Of a stretch of DNA of 64,000 nucleotides, positions 32,188 through 41,451 are shown in pieces (position 1 is the stretch's first letter; every line of letters starts with the position of its first letter). The notes under the pieces are model-generated. The model ran no database searches and had not been told where the DNA came from. It saw only the letters and a list, made by a program, of their open reading frames with translations. The stretch comes from Microglena sp. YARC. Taxonomy: Eukaryota; Chlorophyta; Chlorophyceae; Chlamydomonadales; Chlamydomonadaceae. A program made the position numbers and the translations under genes. The stretch covers positions 16,254,043 through 16,318,042 of the forward strand of contig CM039467.1 in assembly GCA_022414725.1 (NCBI GenBank), given 5' to 3'.

Positions 32188-32192
32188 CAATA
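32188..32192. repeat. Target-site duplication CAATA, right copy
   Basis: Matches 25,146-25,150. Viral sequence resumes here. Confidence 0.95.
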
Positions 32193-32228
32193 CAAAATGT
32201 TACAGTATAATATATCCCATCATATAAA

Positions 32229-33055
32229 ATGTCTCCACCTGTCTTGAAAACACAATTGTTGTACATATCAAGCACGTTTCGAACAAGTGGAACGCCTGAC
32301 AATTTCACAACATCATTGCCTGCAGGAGTCCTGCAAAATCCCTATGGAGGGAGGACCTAAGTCACAGTTGCAGATGTCATCATCAACAGGTGTTTTTATT
32401 CGATTAGAGCAAGTAACAATGATTTATTGTTAACAACAATGGTACCAAGACATCAATCAGAATTCCAATTGGGAACTATACCCTTGATTCTTGGCTGACA
32501 GAATTGGGTGTGTTGCTGACGGGATGGACAATAACCCATAATGAAACAAACGGGCTTTGTGTATTCAACCCTCCTGGGCCAGGGTATTCATTCGAATTCA
32601 AAGATAAAAGTAGTTATTTGTTTGGGTTCCTGCCTCACGAAACACCTGGTGGTGCTCCCATTGTTAGCTCCTTTCCATTGCGTTTAAATCTTGAAAGTTT
32701 CCTAACAATCCATCATTCGCTCCCAAAGATAACCAACTCGGCTGTGAATAATCTCAGACAGAATAACATGCAAGAATCAGATGTATTAATCAGACTACCC
32801 GTGAATGTTGAGAGTTTTGCCAACATCATTTATCAGAACACAGCAGACGACTTTTCTTTCTATACAAGCGCCTCACATGTGTCAGAACTGAGTTTGAGCA
32901 TTAAAGATGAACATAAAGACTCTATAGGACCTTTTCCCTACGACTGGAGCATCACTCTCAGAATAGATTATGAGAGTGATACTGATCCTATGAATTCTAT
33001 TTTATCAATTTTGAAATCCATAGACCAGAAATTGCTTTTACTTTCCATCAAATAA
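32229..33055 (+). pseudogene. Penton / minor capsid protein (single jelly-roll), frameshifted
   Basis: This is the vertex protein of Polinton-type capsids. The start is an ATG at 32,229: MSPPVLKTQLLYISS, then the TFRTSGTPDNFTTSLP opening that is typical of Polinton pentons. GNYTLDS-like codons near 32,480 precede LTELGVLLTGWTI. The second part is open from 32,504 to the stop at 33,053-33,055 and includes DWSITLRIDYES. About 275 residues is normal for the family. Two or more frame changes lie between 32,360 and 32,500. The gene stands 36 bp beyond the copia target duplication, so the insertion spared it but may have cut its promoter. Confidence 0.8.
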
Positions 33056-33072
33056 TATCAAAGAGTATATTA

Positions 33073-33372
33073 ATGGGATTCTTTAATACTCTCAAATCTG
33101 GCGTTGGTAAGGCTGTAGGCACTTTCGGGAATGTGGTTAGGAAGGTAGCTGATTTCGGTGGAGGTGTAGCTCGGAAGGTGGGACAATTTGCGGGACCAGT
33201 GTCCAATGCGGCAGCCTCCATTGCTGACTTGTTGGGACAGGGAGGGGTAGCGGACGGAATAAGGGGCGTAGGAAGCGCGTTACAGCAGTTCAGTCCAGAA
33301 GTTGAAAAAATACTATCCAAAGCTAGTGGGGTAGGTCGTATTGCTCAAGGGCTAGCAAAAGTCATCAAGTAG
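33073..33372 (+). CDS. Glycine-rich amphipathic viral protein (pVI/pX-like)
   Basis: An intact 99-codon frame with repeated small-residue, Lys-spaced helices: FFNTLKSGVGKAVGTFGNVV, RKVADFGGGVARKVGQF and GSALQQFSPEVEKILSKASG. Short Gly/Ala amphipathic proteins of this kind are encoded next to the capsid genes in Polintons and adintoviruses. There they are compared with adenovirus core or membrane-lytic proteins, so a role inside the virion or in membrane crossing is plausible. It is the only viral gene here without an apparent frameshift. It starts 17 bp after the penton stop. Confidence 0.7.
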   Translation: MGFFNTLKSGVGKAVGTFGNVVRKVADFGGGVARKVGQFAGPVSNAAASIADLLGQGGVADGIRGVGSALQQFSPEVEKILSKASGVGRIAQGLAKVIK

Positions 33373-33534
33373 TGAGTAGCAGCAGCTCCCGCCACGCAGT
33401 GATGAGTCGCGGGCTGAACGGGAACCTGGAGACAGTCGGGTCCTGCCGCGGCTCGCGGCTCCTGACTTCCTCTTGACTTCCTCGGCTTCGTCTCACGGCT
33501 GAATCGGCAGACGGTTGCAGTTGGTTCCTGTCGG
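33373..33534. other. Subterminal GC-rich spacer, no gene seen
   Basis: This lies between the last viral gene and the right terminal repeat. It contains short repeats of GGCTCCTGACTTCCTC type and no reading frame of note. Confidence 0.5.
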
Positions 33535-33947
33535 GGAGAGTAGAAAGGTGTAACAAAGTGTAATGAATCGTATTTTGTCGTATTTTGTCGTATTTTGATT
33601 GATGCTTCGCATCCATTAACCGTTAGGCTAATCGTATTTTTTCTTATCTATTCGCGGGACACACGTCAGCTCTCGAATCTATAAGGCGAATCGCGTCAGC
33701 TTCCGACACGCAGTGATGGTCGCGTCAGCTCCCGACACGCAGTGATGGTCGCGTCAGCTCCCGAATCTTAGGCGAATTGTTGGTACTGCATGATCATTTG
33801 AGAGAAAGACGACAGAACGCCCACAAAAACAAATAGCCCGGGCCATCGCTAGACAGTCGCGGAATTTACCTACCCTTCTTTTGCATTTTTCGGAATTTTC
33901 TATATACTCGGGAAAGATGCCGTCGTGCCGCTAGTGCCATACTTACT
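33535..33947. repeat. Right terminal inverted repeat of the virus
   Basis: About 413 bp are the reverse complement of 13,503-13,885, ending GCTAGTGCCATACTTACT. The internal unit containing GCGTCAGCTCCCGA is present about three to four times at 33,660-33,775, against two in the left copy, and the CGTATTTTGT decamer about three times. The differences show that the two ends have not been recently homogenised. Confidence 0.95.
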
Positions 33948-34985
33948 CATGTCCACTTCGTTGGGTATCGTGGAAAGCAAACAAAATCCGAGCTTTGAGC
34001 GAATTACCATTTGGTACAACGATCTGCGACTCAGATGCTGCTCGTATGGATTTGCCGGTGCCAACCCAGAAACCATCTGCCCGTTTGGAGAGGTACTTGG
34101 TATTGTGCGGATTATCGAACCACAAGTCTTCCGTGTAACTATGCAGAATATCTGGGGCTATTTCGCGCATGTGGAGTGGGTCATTTGCGGACGGCCTCTG
34201 AATGAACAAAGCCGTAGCCTCTGAGAAGGCTGGATTCCTACTCAGAGGGTCAGCTACGTTAGTACGGCCCGCGATATGAGCCCACTTCATGTTCGTGAAG
34301 CGCGAGAAAAACTCAAGATATCGTGCCTGCTTTCTGCTCAGCATGGGCTGATTTGCAAGGTAGACGAGGGGTTCGTGGTCGGTGTCAAGTTCGAACTTGC
34401 CAGTGCAACCTTCGAGGTAGCATCGCCATTCTTTCAAGGCCAAGTACACTGCGAGTAATTCTTGCTCGCCCGTGGAGTAGTTTCGCTCAGCGCTTGAGAA
34501 TTTGTGAGAGTGGTACGCGATGGGTCGCCCATCTTGCATGAGAACGCCCCCTGTACCAACGACAGAAGCATCGGTTACCGCCGATAGTCCTTCGCTGGGT
34601 CAGGGTGTGCAAGCAAAGGAGCCTTCGTAAGACTTTCTTTGATGCCGAGGAATGCCTCCTGGCAGGCTTGGGTCCAAACATTTTGAAATGCAGGTCCCTT
34701 GAGCCCTGCCTGTCGTTTTCCGAGTGGTTTCGGACTTGGTGTCACCGTCGGTGATTTTGTCAGTCCTGGCGGTTTCAATTTCGGTGAAATCGGTGCTGGC
34801 CTGTCTGTTAGATTCGAAATCTGGATTAGAGGGGCTGCGAGCGTCGAGTAACCTTGGATAAACTTTCTGAAAAAGTTAGAGAGTCCTAGGAACTGCTGAA
34901 CTTCCTTCGAGGAGGTAGGTGTGGGCCAATCTGCAACTGCTTTCACCTTCGTTTCGTTGACTCGGACGCCTTCACCGGAGAGCAC
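33948..34985 (-). pseudogene. pol: Gypsy RNase H and connection domain, 3'-truncated
   Basis: 34,575-34,985 reads VKAVADWPTPTSSKEVQQFL and LSNFFRKFIQGYSTLAAPLI, the end of the RT thumb, followed by an unusual Pro/Lys-rich insertion (PISPKLKPPGLTKSPTVTPS). 33,948-34,539 reads AYHSHKFSSAERNYSTGEQE, then FELDTDHEPLVYL, the gypsy RNase H. A linker runs to HDTQRSGH, where the virus terminal repeat begins. The two parts are in different frames. RNase H removes RNA from the hybrid during reverse transcription. The integrase core that should follow is absent. Confidence 0.85.
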
Positions 34986-35928
34986 ATGCCCCTAGGTATT
35001 TGACTTCCGGTCTATAGAAGAAACACTTTTCTCGTTTAAGAAAGAGGTGGTTATCTTCAAGACGTTGTAACACAATTCGAATGTGTTTTTCGTGTTCTTC
35101 ATCATTACTGCTGTAGATGAGAATATCATCCAAGTAAATGACGACGAATTTGCCAATTAAATCTCTGAACACGGTGTTCATGACTTTTGTAAAGGCCGAG
35201 GGTGCATTTGCTAGCCCAAAAGGGAGAACCTTGAATTCATAGAGTTCCATCGGGGTTATGAACGCAGTTTTCGGGACGTCTGAATCATGTAACCGTATGT
35301 TGTGGTACGCATTACGTAAATCCAGATTTGAGAACACACTAGCTCCTCGAACTGAGTCAAACAGATCGTCAATTCGTGGGAGGGGATAGCGATTTGGTAC
35401 CGTGACCTTGTTCAATTTACGATAGTCGATAGCCATCCTCCAAGAGCCATCGGGTTTGGCGATGAAAAGGACTGGTGCGCCCCACGGGCTCGAGCTAGGG
35501 CTGATGTAGCCTTTGGCCAACAAGTCTTTAACTTGGTTTTGGACCTCTAGCAGTTCTGCGGGGGACAACCGGTGTCCTCGAGAGAATTGTGGGGATGCCG
35601 CCTCCGTGAGGGGGCATACGAATGGGGTGTCAGCCCTAAGGTCAGAAATCTTGTCCGCCGGGGCGAAGACCTTTTTAAAGTCCGTTTCGCAACCCGAGAT
35701 TATCCGTTCGTGTTTCGTTTGTTGCACCGTGTTTGCTTGTGCTGCCGTTACTCGAATTGTAAAGGCATCGTCGTCTTGGTCCACTGATGTGACTAGGACT
35801 TCGAAACAATTGAGTTTTTGTTTTGATTTGCGGATAAACTTTTTAAGTTCTCTGTTAGACAGGACTCCTGGCGTTTTTCGCTGTGCTGTGTCAAAAAATT
35901 CGATACGTGCCAAAGTATAAGCAACCAA
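34972..35928 (-). CDS. pol: Gypsy reverse transcriptase
   Basis: Open for 318 codons. It contains AIDYRKLNKVTVPNRYPLP, FSNLDLRNAYHNIRL, FKVLPFGLANAPSAF and the catalytic IYLDDILIYSS near 35,130, the standard Ty3/gypsy RT order. The end KYLGACALR is out of frame: the next conserved residues (LSGEGV) lie in another frame, so a base is missing or extra near 34,985. It copies element RNA into DNA. Confidence 0.92.
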   Translation of the reverse strand: MVAYTLARIEFFDTAQRKTPGVLSNRELKKFIRKSKQKLNCFEVLVTSVDQDDDAFTIRVTAAQANTVQQTKHERIISGCETDFKKVFAPADKISDLRADTPFVCPLTEAASPQFSRGHRLSPAELLEVQNQVKDLLAKGYISPSSSPWGAPVLFIAKPDGSWRMAIDYRKLNKVTVPNRYPLPRIDDLFDSVRGASVFSNLDLRNAYHNIRLHDSDVPKTAFITPMELYEFKVLPFGLANAPSAFTKVMNTVFRDLIGKFVVIYLDDILIYSSNDEEHEKHIRIVLQRLEDNHLFLKREKCFFYRPEVKYLGACALR

Positions 35929-36427
35929 TTCCTTGATGGAGAGAGGTTCCGACTCGGGTGGAGTACAGTTCGACTGCTACTCTACGTTTATGCTTTTTAG
36001 CTATTTTGAAACTGGCTCTGAGACGTGTCTCTTCAAAACCAATGCAGCACCATGTCTGCATCATCCAACTTCTTCCGAGAAGTGCGGTGGTGCCGGGCCC
36101 TAGCGTAGGGAGGACATAAGCAGATTTAATTTCTGACCTATGTTTGCCTAGGTTCAGGACAAAACTCGTTCTCGTAGTAGTGAGGACTTGGGATCCATCA
36201 GCTACCCGCACCATGACTGGTGAGCCCGTAAAGGTGGCTAAACCTGCCCTAGCACAGAATTCTGCGTCTACGAAGACAGAGTCTGCTCCACTGTCAATGA
36301 GAACTTTGCCAGATACCCCCGATAGGGTGGCCTCAAATGTGCGGTAGCTTGGTCCGCGTGGACACAAGCTGTTGTGCAAGCAGATATGCATGGAATGGCA
36401 GGAGGCGGGGGCAGGGTCGGAAGGCAA
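35891..36427 (-). CDS. pol: Gypsy aspartic protease region
   Basis: The frame contains GKVLIDSGADSVFVD with the DSGA active site near 36,295, then LLGRSWM, the second protease landmark. The end overlaps the RT frame. Upstream, near 36,600, codons reading ALCYKCGTKR show a decayed gag zinc knuckle. This protease processes the gypsy polyprotein. Confidence 0.82.
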   Translation of the reverse strand: MPSDPAPASCHSMHICLHNSLCPRGPSYRTFEATLSGVSGKVLIDSGADSVFVDAEFCARAGLATFTGSPVMVRVADGSQVLTTTRTSFVLNLGKHRSEIKSAYVLPTLGPGTTALLGRSWMMQTWCCIGFEETRLRASFKIAKKHKRRVAVELYSTRVGTSLHQGIGCLYFGTYRIF

Positions 36428-36620
36428 GGAGGGGATGTGGTCTGTGCTGTAGATGGTGTTACACAGATAGTAGGGGACGGAAACTGAAAAAGAACATCCC
36501 TATCTATGTCTACAAGCAGACCTACATCCTACTTCCTAACGGTAGGGTAGCTAGGGCACTTGGAGGGGGCAGTGGCTGTAGCGGCCGTGCGCTTCGTACC
36601 ACACTTGTAACATAAGGCAG

Positions 36621-37348
36621 CGCTTAAATCCGCGAAGGATCGTCAAAAAACGTATGCAGACTTGCACCGTCGACCGGTGAAGTATACTCACGGTCAGGAA
36701 GTTTTGTTGAACTCGAAGAACATCAAATACTGGCCTGGTATGACTCGGAAGCTCATGCCCAGATTCGTTGGTCCCTACGAAATCTCTCACACTATCCAAA
36801 AGAGGGGGGAGACCATTGCAGTGACTCTATCCCTCCCCGAAGGATGGAAGATTCATCCAACGTTTCACGTATCTCTTGTCAAAGAATACCTATCCGACGG
36901 GACTGGGTTTATTAGACCAAATCCGGAATTGTTACGCACATGCGGTGAACCTATCTACGAGATGAGCAACGTTGTTGATCACAAGATACAGTCTGGTACG
37001 GTGTATTACTATGTACAATGGTTACACTCAGACCATGTTCACTCTTGGGAACTCGAAGAAGAGTTGTTACCTATGTGCTCTGAACAAATCGATTTGTATT
37101 GGAGACAACACCCTTCTCGGGTACGACCCGTGATAGGTGCCAACGACCCGAAACCTAAAACGGTTAAAAAACCTACTCACAGGGATTATGCGACTGTAAC
37201 CCCTGATGAGTTTCTCATTCGAAAGAGTACTAGACTTCAGGAGAAGGCTAGGGCTAGAGAAGGGGGAATTGTGGTGGATAACGATCCTCCCACTGAGTTG
37301 CCACGCGGTGGTGACGACTTTCCGACAGATGACGAACGACTTCTGTAG
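36621..37348 (+). CDS. pol: Gypsy integrase C-terminus with chromodomain, 5'-truncated
   Basis: Plus strand, opposite to the neighbouring gypsy piece. It opens DLHRRPVKYTHGQEVLLNSK and continues FVGPYEISHTI, then SLPEGWKIHPTFHVSLVKEY, the GPY/F-type integrase tail. A chromodomain-like YYYVQWLHSDHVHSWELEEE follows, and it stops at 37,346-37,348 after a variable tail. The catalytic integrase core is missing: the junction at about 36,620 joins it directly to the back of the minus-strand gag. The chromodomain would target the element to particular chromatin. Confidence 0.85.
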
Positions 37349-37656
37349 GCAGTTGAAACCGAGCGAAATGACCTACTGATCAGTGTCTGATCAGCTACTC
37401 GGGAATACCTAAAACGAGGGTTCCATTAGGGTCTAGACGCGCTGGAAGCGGGAAGGGAGTCTTAAGCCGTGCTTCTGACTCTTAGGGCCGTCTAAACTCC
37501 TGAGATCATTTCTTAGGCTTCCAGTTACAAGACACTCCGTGTTACAAGGTATTCATATACCACAATTGGTTTTCTTGAGCCTGGTCGCGCTTTCAAACCG
37601 CGCCACTCGCTTTACTCCCCACCCCCGACGTCCCCTCGAGCCCACCATCACAGAGG
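37349..37656 (+). repeat. Probable gypsy LTR / leader
   Basis: 308 bp lie between the pol stop and the gag start, the place where an LTR plus leader is expected if two elements share it. It carries CTGATCAGTGTCTGATCAG near 37,376. I cannot fix the TG...CA ends or a primer-binding site. The mirror copy is at 39,264-39,570. Confidence 0.5.
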
Positions 37657-38460
37657 ATGGCCTCTTCTTCAGCCCAAGCTGCTGCGGCTCCACCTTCTGA
37701 GGTCCCGGATGTTGACGACATGGACCACGAGGAGCTCGTCCAGCAAGTCAAGGCTTGGGAGCTGCACGAGCTCTCCAAGGAGAAAAGAAAAGGCGCTGAA
37801 AGGCCGGCACCTTCGCCTCCCGACCTTTCAGCTACCGAGAAGGAGCTGAAGGAAGCGCGGATGGCTGTCAAAGTCAATGGCAAGAAGGTCGCCACAAGGC
37901 CTGACTCCACGCCGCTTGGCAAGGCTGCCGCGCACGTTGCCCTCGTGGAGAAGGACAGGGTTATCGCTAGCCTCGAACTTCTTCACCATCACGAGGCCGA
38001 GGCCACCGCATCCAAGCACCTTGAGGAGATGGCTCGGCTCCAAATGCGAATGAGGGATGCCGAACAGGAGACACTTCGAGTTTCCGCTCTCCTGAAGGCC
38101 CAGCAAACGCCCCCCGCTGGACCACCGGATGGCCCCCCTGCTGGATCGCCTGCAACGCCCTCCGCCCCCGCTGGACAACCCGCGGCCCCCACAGCTGGAC
38201 TGCCTGCGGGCCCCCCTGCTGATGGATCGCCTGCTGCTGGCCAGCCCGCTGCTGAAGCGCCCGCTGCAGGACCGCCCGCTGTTGGCCCTCCCGCTGGACC
38301 TCATTCGGACGCTTTAATGGCTCTACGTGCCCAGATTGAGCTGCTGGAGGCCAAGGCCAAAGTGGCTGAGCTACAAGCTGCGGCAGCTAAGGTAGAGTCA
38401 CATGTTTTGCCCTTGGTCCCGAGGCCCTTAGTTGGCAAGTATGAACGTCCATCCCTTTAG
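37657..38460 (+). CDS. gag: Gypsy gag N-terminal part (left arm of palindrome)
   Basis: The start is an ATG at 37,657 (MASSSAQAAAAPPSEV). An acidic start is followed by a coiled-coil-like region (SLELLHHHEAEATASKHLEE, RLQMRMRDAEQETLRVSALL), a Pro/Ala/Gly repeat of the type PAGPPDGPPAGSP, then ALRAQIELLEAKAKVAELQA. It runs into the palindrome centre and stops, so the capsid part is missing. Its place after an LTR-like leader and next to a gypsy pol end makes gag the best call; another element-encoded coiled-coil protein is possible. Confidence 0.6.
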   Translation: MASSSAQAAAAPPSEVPDVDDMDHEELVQQVKAWELHELSKEKRKGAERPAPSPPDLSATEKELKEARMAVKVNGKKVATRPDSTPLGKAAAHVALVEKDRVIASLELLHHHEAEATASKHLEEMARLQMRMRDAEQETLRVSALLKAQQTPPAGPPDGPPAGSPATPSAPAGQPAAPTAGLPAGPPADGSPAAGQPAAEAPAAGPPAVGPPAGPHSDALMALRAQIELLEAKAKVAELQAAAAKVESHVLPLVPRPLVGKYERPSL

Positions 38461-39261
38461 ACTGGGGTAGACGTTCATACTTGCCAACTAAGGGCCTCGG
38501 GACCAAGGGCAAAACATGTGACTCTACCTTAGCTGCCGCAGCTTGTAGCTCAGCCACTTTGGCCTTGGCCTCCAGCAGCTCAATCTGGGCACGTAGAGCC
38601 ATTAAAGCGTCCGAATGAGGTCCAGCGGGAGGGCCAACAGCGGGCGGTCCTGCAGCGGGCGCTTCAGCAGCGGGCTGGCCAGCAGCAGGCGATCCATCAG
38701 CAGGGGGGCCCGCAGGCAGTCCAGCTGTGGGGGCCGCGGGTTGTCCAGCGGGGGCGGGGGCGTTGCAGGCGATCCAGCAGCGGGGCCATCCGGTGGTCCA
38801 GCGGGGGGCGTTTGCTGGGCCTTCAGGAGAGCGGAAACTCGAAGTGTCTCCTGTTCGGCATCCCTCATTCGCATTTGGAGCCGAGCCATCTCCTCAAGGT
38901 GCTTGGATGCGGTGGCCTCGGCCTCGTGATGGTGAAGAAGTTCGAGGCTAGCGATAACCCTGTCCTTCTCCACGAGGGCAACGTGCGCGGCAGCCTTGCC
39001 AAGCGGCGTGGAGTCAGGCCTTGTGGCGACCTTCTTGCCATTGACTTTGACAGCCATCCGCGCTTCCTTCAGCTCCTTCTCGGTAGCTGAAAGGTCGGGA
39101 GGCGAAGGTGCCGGCCCTCCAGCGCCTTTTCTTTTCTCCTTGGAGAGCTCGTGCAGCTCCCAAGCCTTGACTTGCTGGACGAGCTCCTCGTGGTCCATGT
39201 CGTCAACATCCGGGACCTCAGAAGGTGGAGCCGCAGCAGCTTGGGCTGAAGAAGAGGCCAT
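38387..39261 (-). pseudogene. gag: Mirror copy of the gypsy gag fragment (right arm)
   Basis: The same protein as 37,657-38,460 on the opposite strand, starting at an ATG at 39,261. A frame change in the Pro-rich region near 38,740 breaks it into 38,602-39,261 and 38,387-38,602. A few substitutions set it apart, such as KGAGGPAPSPPD in place of KGAERPAPSPPD. It belongs to the palindrome. Confidence 0.65.
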
Positions 39262-39645
39262 ACTCTGTGATGGTGGGCTCGAGGGGACGTCGGGGGTGGG
39301 GAGTAAAGCGAGTGGCGCGGTTTGAAAGCGCGACCAGGCTCAAGAAACCAATTGTGGTATATGAATACCTTGTAACACGGAGTGTCTTGTAACTGGAAGC
39401 CTAAGAAATGATCTCAGGAGTTTAGACGGCCCTAAGAGTCAGAAGCACGGCTTAAGACTCCCTTCCCGCTTCCAGCGCGTCTAGACCCTAATGGAACCCT
39501 CGTTTTAGGTATTCCCGAGTAGCTGATCAGACACTGATCAGTAGGTCATTTCGCTCGGTTTCAACTGCCTACAGAAGTCGTTCGTCATCTGTCGGAAAGT
39601 CGTCACCACCGCGTGGTAACTCAGTGGGAGGATCGTTATCCCCCA

Positions 39646-40482
39646 CAGCCTAGGACTTGTCATACGAGCCAGCCCGTTTCTATCACGGGGTGTGGATATG
39701 TGTGTCTCATATTTATGTTCGTGTGGCGGCCAAACCGTTCCGTTCCTAACCGTTCCTACCTAGACGAAGATACAAGAGTGGACAGAAATCGGTTAACATC
39801 CAGTTGATATTCGAGTCGTCTCTGCCATCGAGTTCGTTGCTAATTCGTTAACTTAATTATCAGTCCGGTGTTCACAGATATTAACAGCGCGTTTCAGTTA
39901 GCCTTTGGGCCAGACGCTTCTACCTCTTCGACCCACAATTAAACGGCATGTAACTCGCCCTGTCAATCTTTACATGCTTCTACACGCCTGAAGGCTTCTA
40001 TCCGTCTGCAGAACACGAATATAATCCCCGTGCGATACCCAAGCCACGGAGACCCGACCAACTACCACAATTATTTATCAAGCCTTCTCAAGCCTCGCTC
40101 TTTCAATCTTAGGATTTGGCAAAAATCTTCCCCGTCCCACCCCTCCTTAATTTGCATTTGATCGCGCTGCTCCTGCGCCTTGCCCCTCTTCTGAAAGCGC
40201 TTGCCATTCGTCAACCTCGACGTTGACGTCTCTCTCTGACATCGAGTTGCAACCTCGAGGCCCATCAGGCTTCCTGCGAATCTCCTCCCCCCCTACCAAG
40301 CGAGCTGAGGTCATCACACCAGCCTCGATCTGCTTTTCCCTCGCCTCGGGAAAACAACCACCCGTTTGGTTTCAGATTGGTCTGAGCAAATCGTCCATCA
40401 CCAAGAATCAAAGGCGACTGTTGCTTCTTCTTGCCGCCTCTAATCCGGCGTCTGTCTGTCTGCTCTCTGCCTCTCACCCAAT
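39646..40482 (+). other. Unique region, probable 5' flank and leader of the next gene
   Basis: 837 bp without a convincing gene on either strand. It has non-repetitive, mixed composition, becoming pyrimidine-rich (CTCTCTCTGAC, CTCCTCCCCCCC) towards the ATG at 40,483. It probably holds a host promoter and 5' untranslated region. No TATA box can be assigned with confidence. Confidence 0.4.
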
Positions 40483-41418
40483 ATGGCTACCTCAGGGGAG
40501 GATATCCACCTCTTCGAGAGCCCCGTTTTGAGCGTCTTTCAATGGTTGTATACACGCGGCTGCCTGCCCGCCCTGGGTTGGATCATCCTCTATGGGCTTC
40601 TTATGATGGTCTGGTATTGGGCCTTCACCCTTGGCTTCATCATTCTCCAGTTGATCAATCTACGCAATCTATTCCAGTGCTGTCTTTTCCCCAACACTGG
40701 ACAACTGTTCAAATATGATCTCATTCAAAAGAGGCTGCTGCCCCGTGGCACAGTTATAAAGGATCTCACTTACTGGCACACAAACTTCAATGAATTGTTT
40801 CCGAGGCTGGCTGCCGAGGGATACTGCATGTGCCTCGCCTGCAAGGTTATCTATAGACTTAAGATGATGTCCTCGACTGAAAGACAAAGAGGTAGGATAT
40901 GTGTAGGAGATGTATATCTTTTTCCGTCAGACTTTCCGTCCAATCTTTCCGTTCGTCGCCCATCTTACATCTACTCCTACCTTTCATTATTTCGGCATGC
41001 GCACTCCCATGTAGCAGATGCATGGGGATGGTATACTCACACGTGTTGCATGGGGAAGGGGCGGACCAGCACACACATTATGTGACCAGCACACACATAA
41101 TGTGAAGGGGGGAGGAGGAGGGGGGGGGGGGGGATTAGTACACACATAACCAGTAGTATACACATGATGTGAAGGGGGGAGGATCTAGTACACATGGGGA
41201 TGGGGGTTGACCTTCACACATGTGGCCTATATGTGTGTATGTGGGTGTGTGTGTGTTTGTGTCAGGGGATGCAACAGCATATATGTTCCAAGGGGAGGGA
41301 TTGGACCCACAGGCATGTTGCATGGGGGGAAAGAGACGCGTACACACGTTGCATGGCATGGGGGGAAAGGGACCTGCAAAAATGTTGTATTGGCGGTGAG
41401 CATCTCACCACTGAATTT

Positions 41419-41451
<33 letters not shown>

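Larger units (their letters stand above)
13503..33947. mobile_element. Integrated Polinton-like (Maverick/PLV) DNA virus
   Basis: It is bounded by terminal inverted repeats starting AGTAAGTATGGCACTAGC. Inside are the hallmark genes of the Polinton/PLV group: a retroviral-type integrase, protein-primed-type DNA polymerase B, packaging ATPase, double jelly-roll capsid protein and penton. Without the nested copia element it measures about 13.4 kb, slightly short for the group. Genes form two divergent arms meeting near 20,260. The interior is visibly more AT-rich than its flanks. Almost every gene has frameshifts. The left flank is copia gag and the right flank gypsy pol, with only a CATGT-like match beside the ends and no clean 6-bp duplication. 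Confidence 0.92.
33948..36620 (-). mobile_element. Ty3/gypsy retrotransposon, gag end to RNase H, truncated
   Basis: Minus-strand order is a degraded gag zinc knuckle near 36,600, protease (to 35,891), reverse transcriptase and RNase H, then a cut at the right end of the virus in the integrase zinc-finger region. The lack of integrase before RT distinguishes it from copia. Gag upstream of 36,620 is missing; the adjoining sequence is the far end of a gypsy element in the opposite orientation. Several one-base frame changes are present. Confidence 0.9.
37270..39645. repeat. 2.4-kb near-perfect palindrome of gypsy LTR/gag sequence
   Basis: Arm 37,270-38,449 is the reverse complement of 38,470-39,645, with about 20 bases at the centre (38,450-38,469). 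The arms differ at scattered positions, for example GCTGAAAGG against GCTGGAGGG, and at small indels in the Pro-rich part. Each arm holds the end of a gypsy pol, a 308-bp LTR-like stretch and gag. Outside the arms the sequences are unrelated, so both breakpoints are real features of the assembled sequence. Confidence 0.92.

Noticed and set aside
37828..38304. Ser/Gly/Arg-rich frame opposite the gypsy gag, and its mirror at 38,615-38,929
   Set aside because: It is the complement of the Pro/Ala repeat; no independent evidence.
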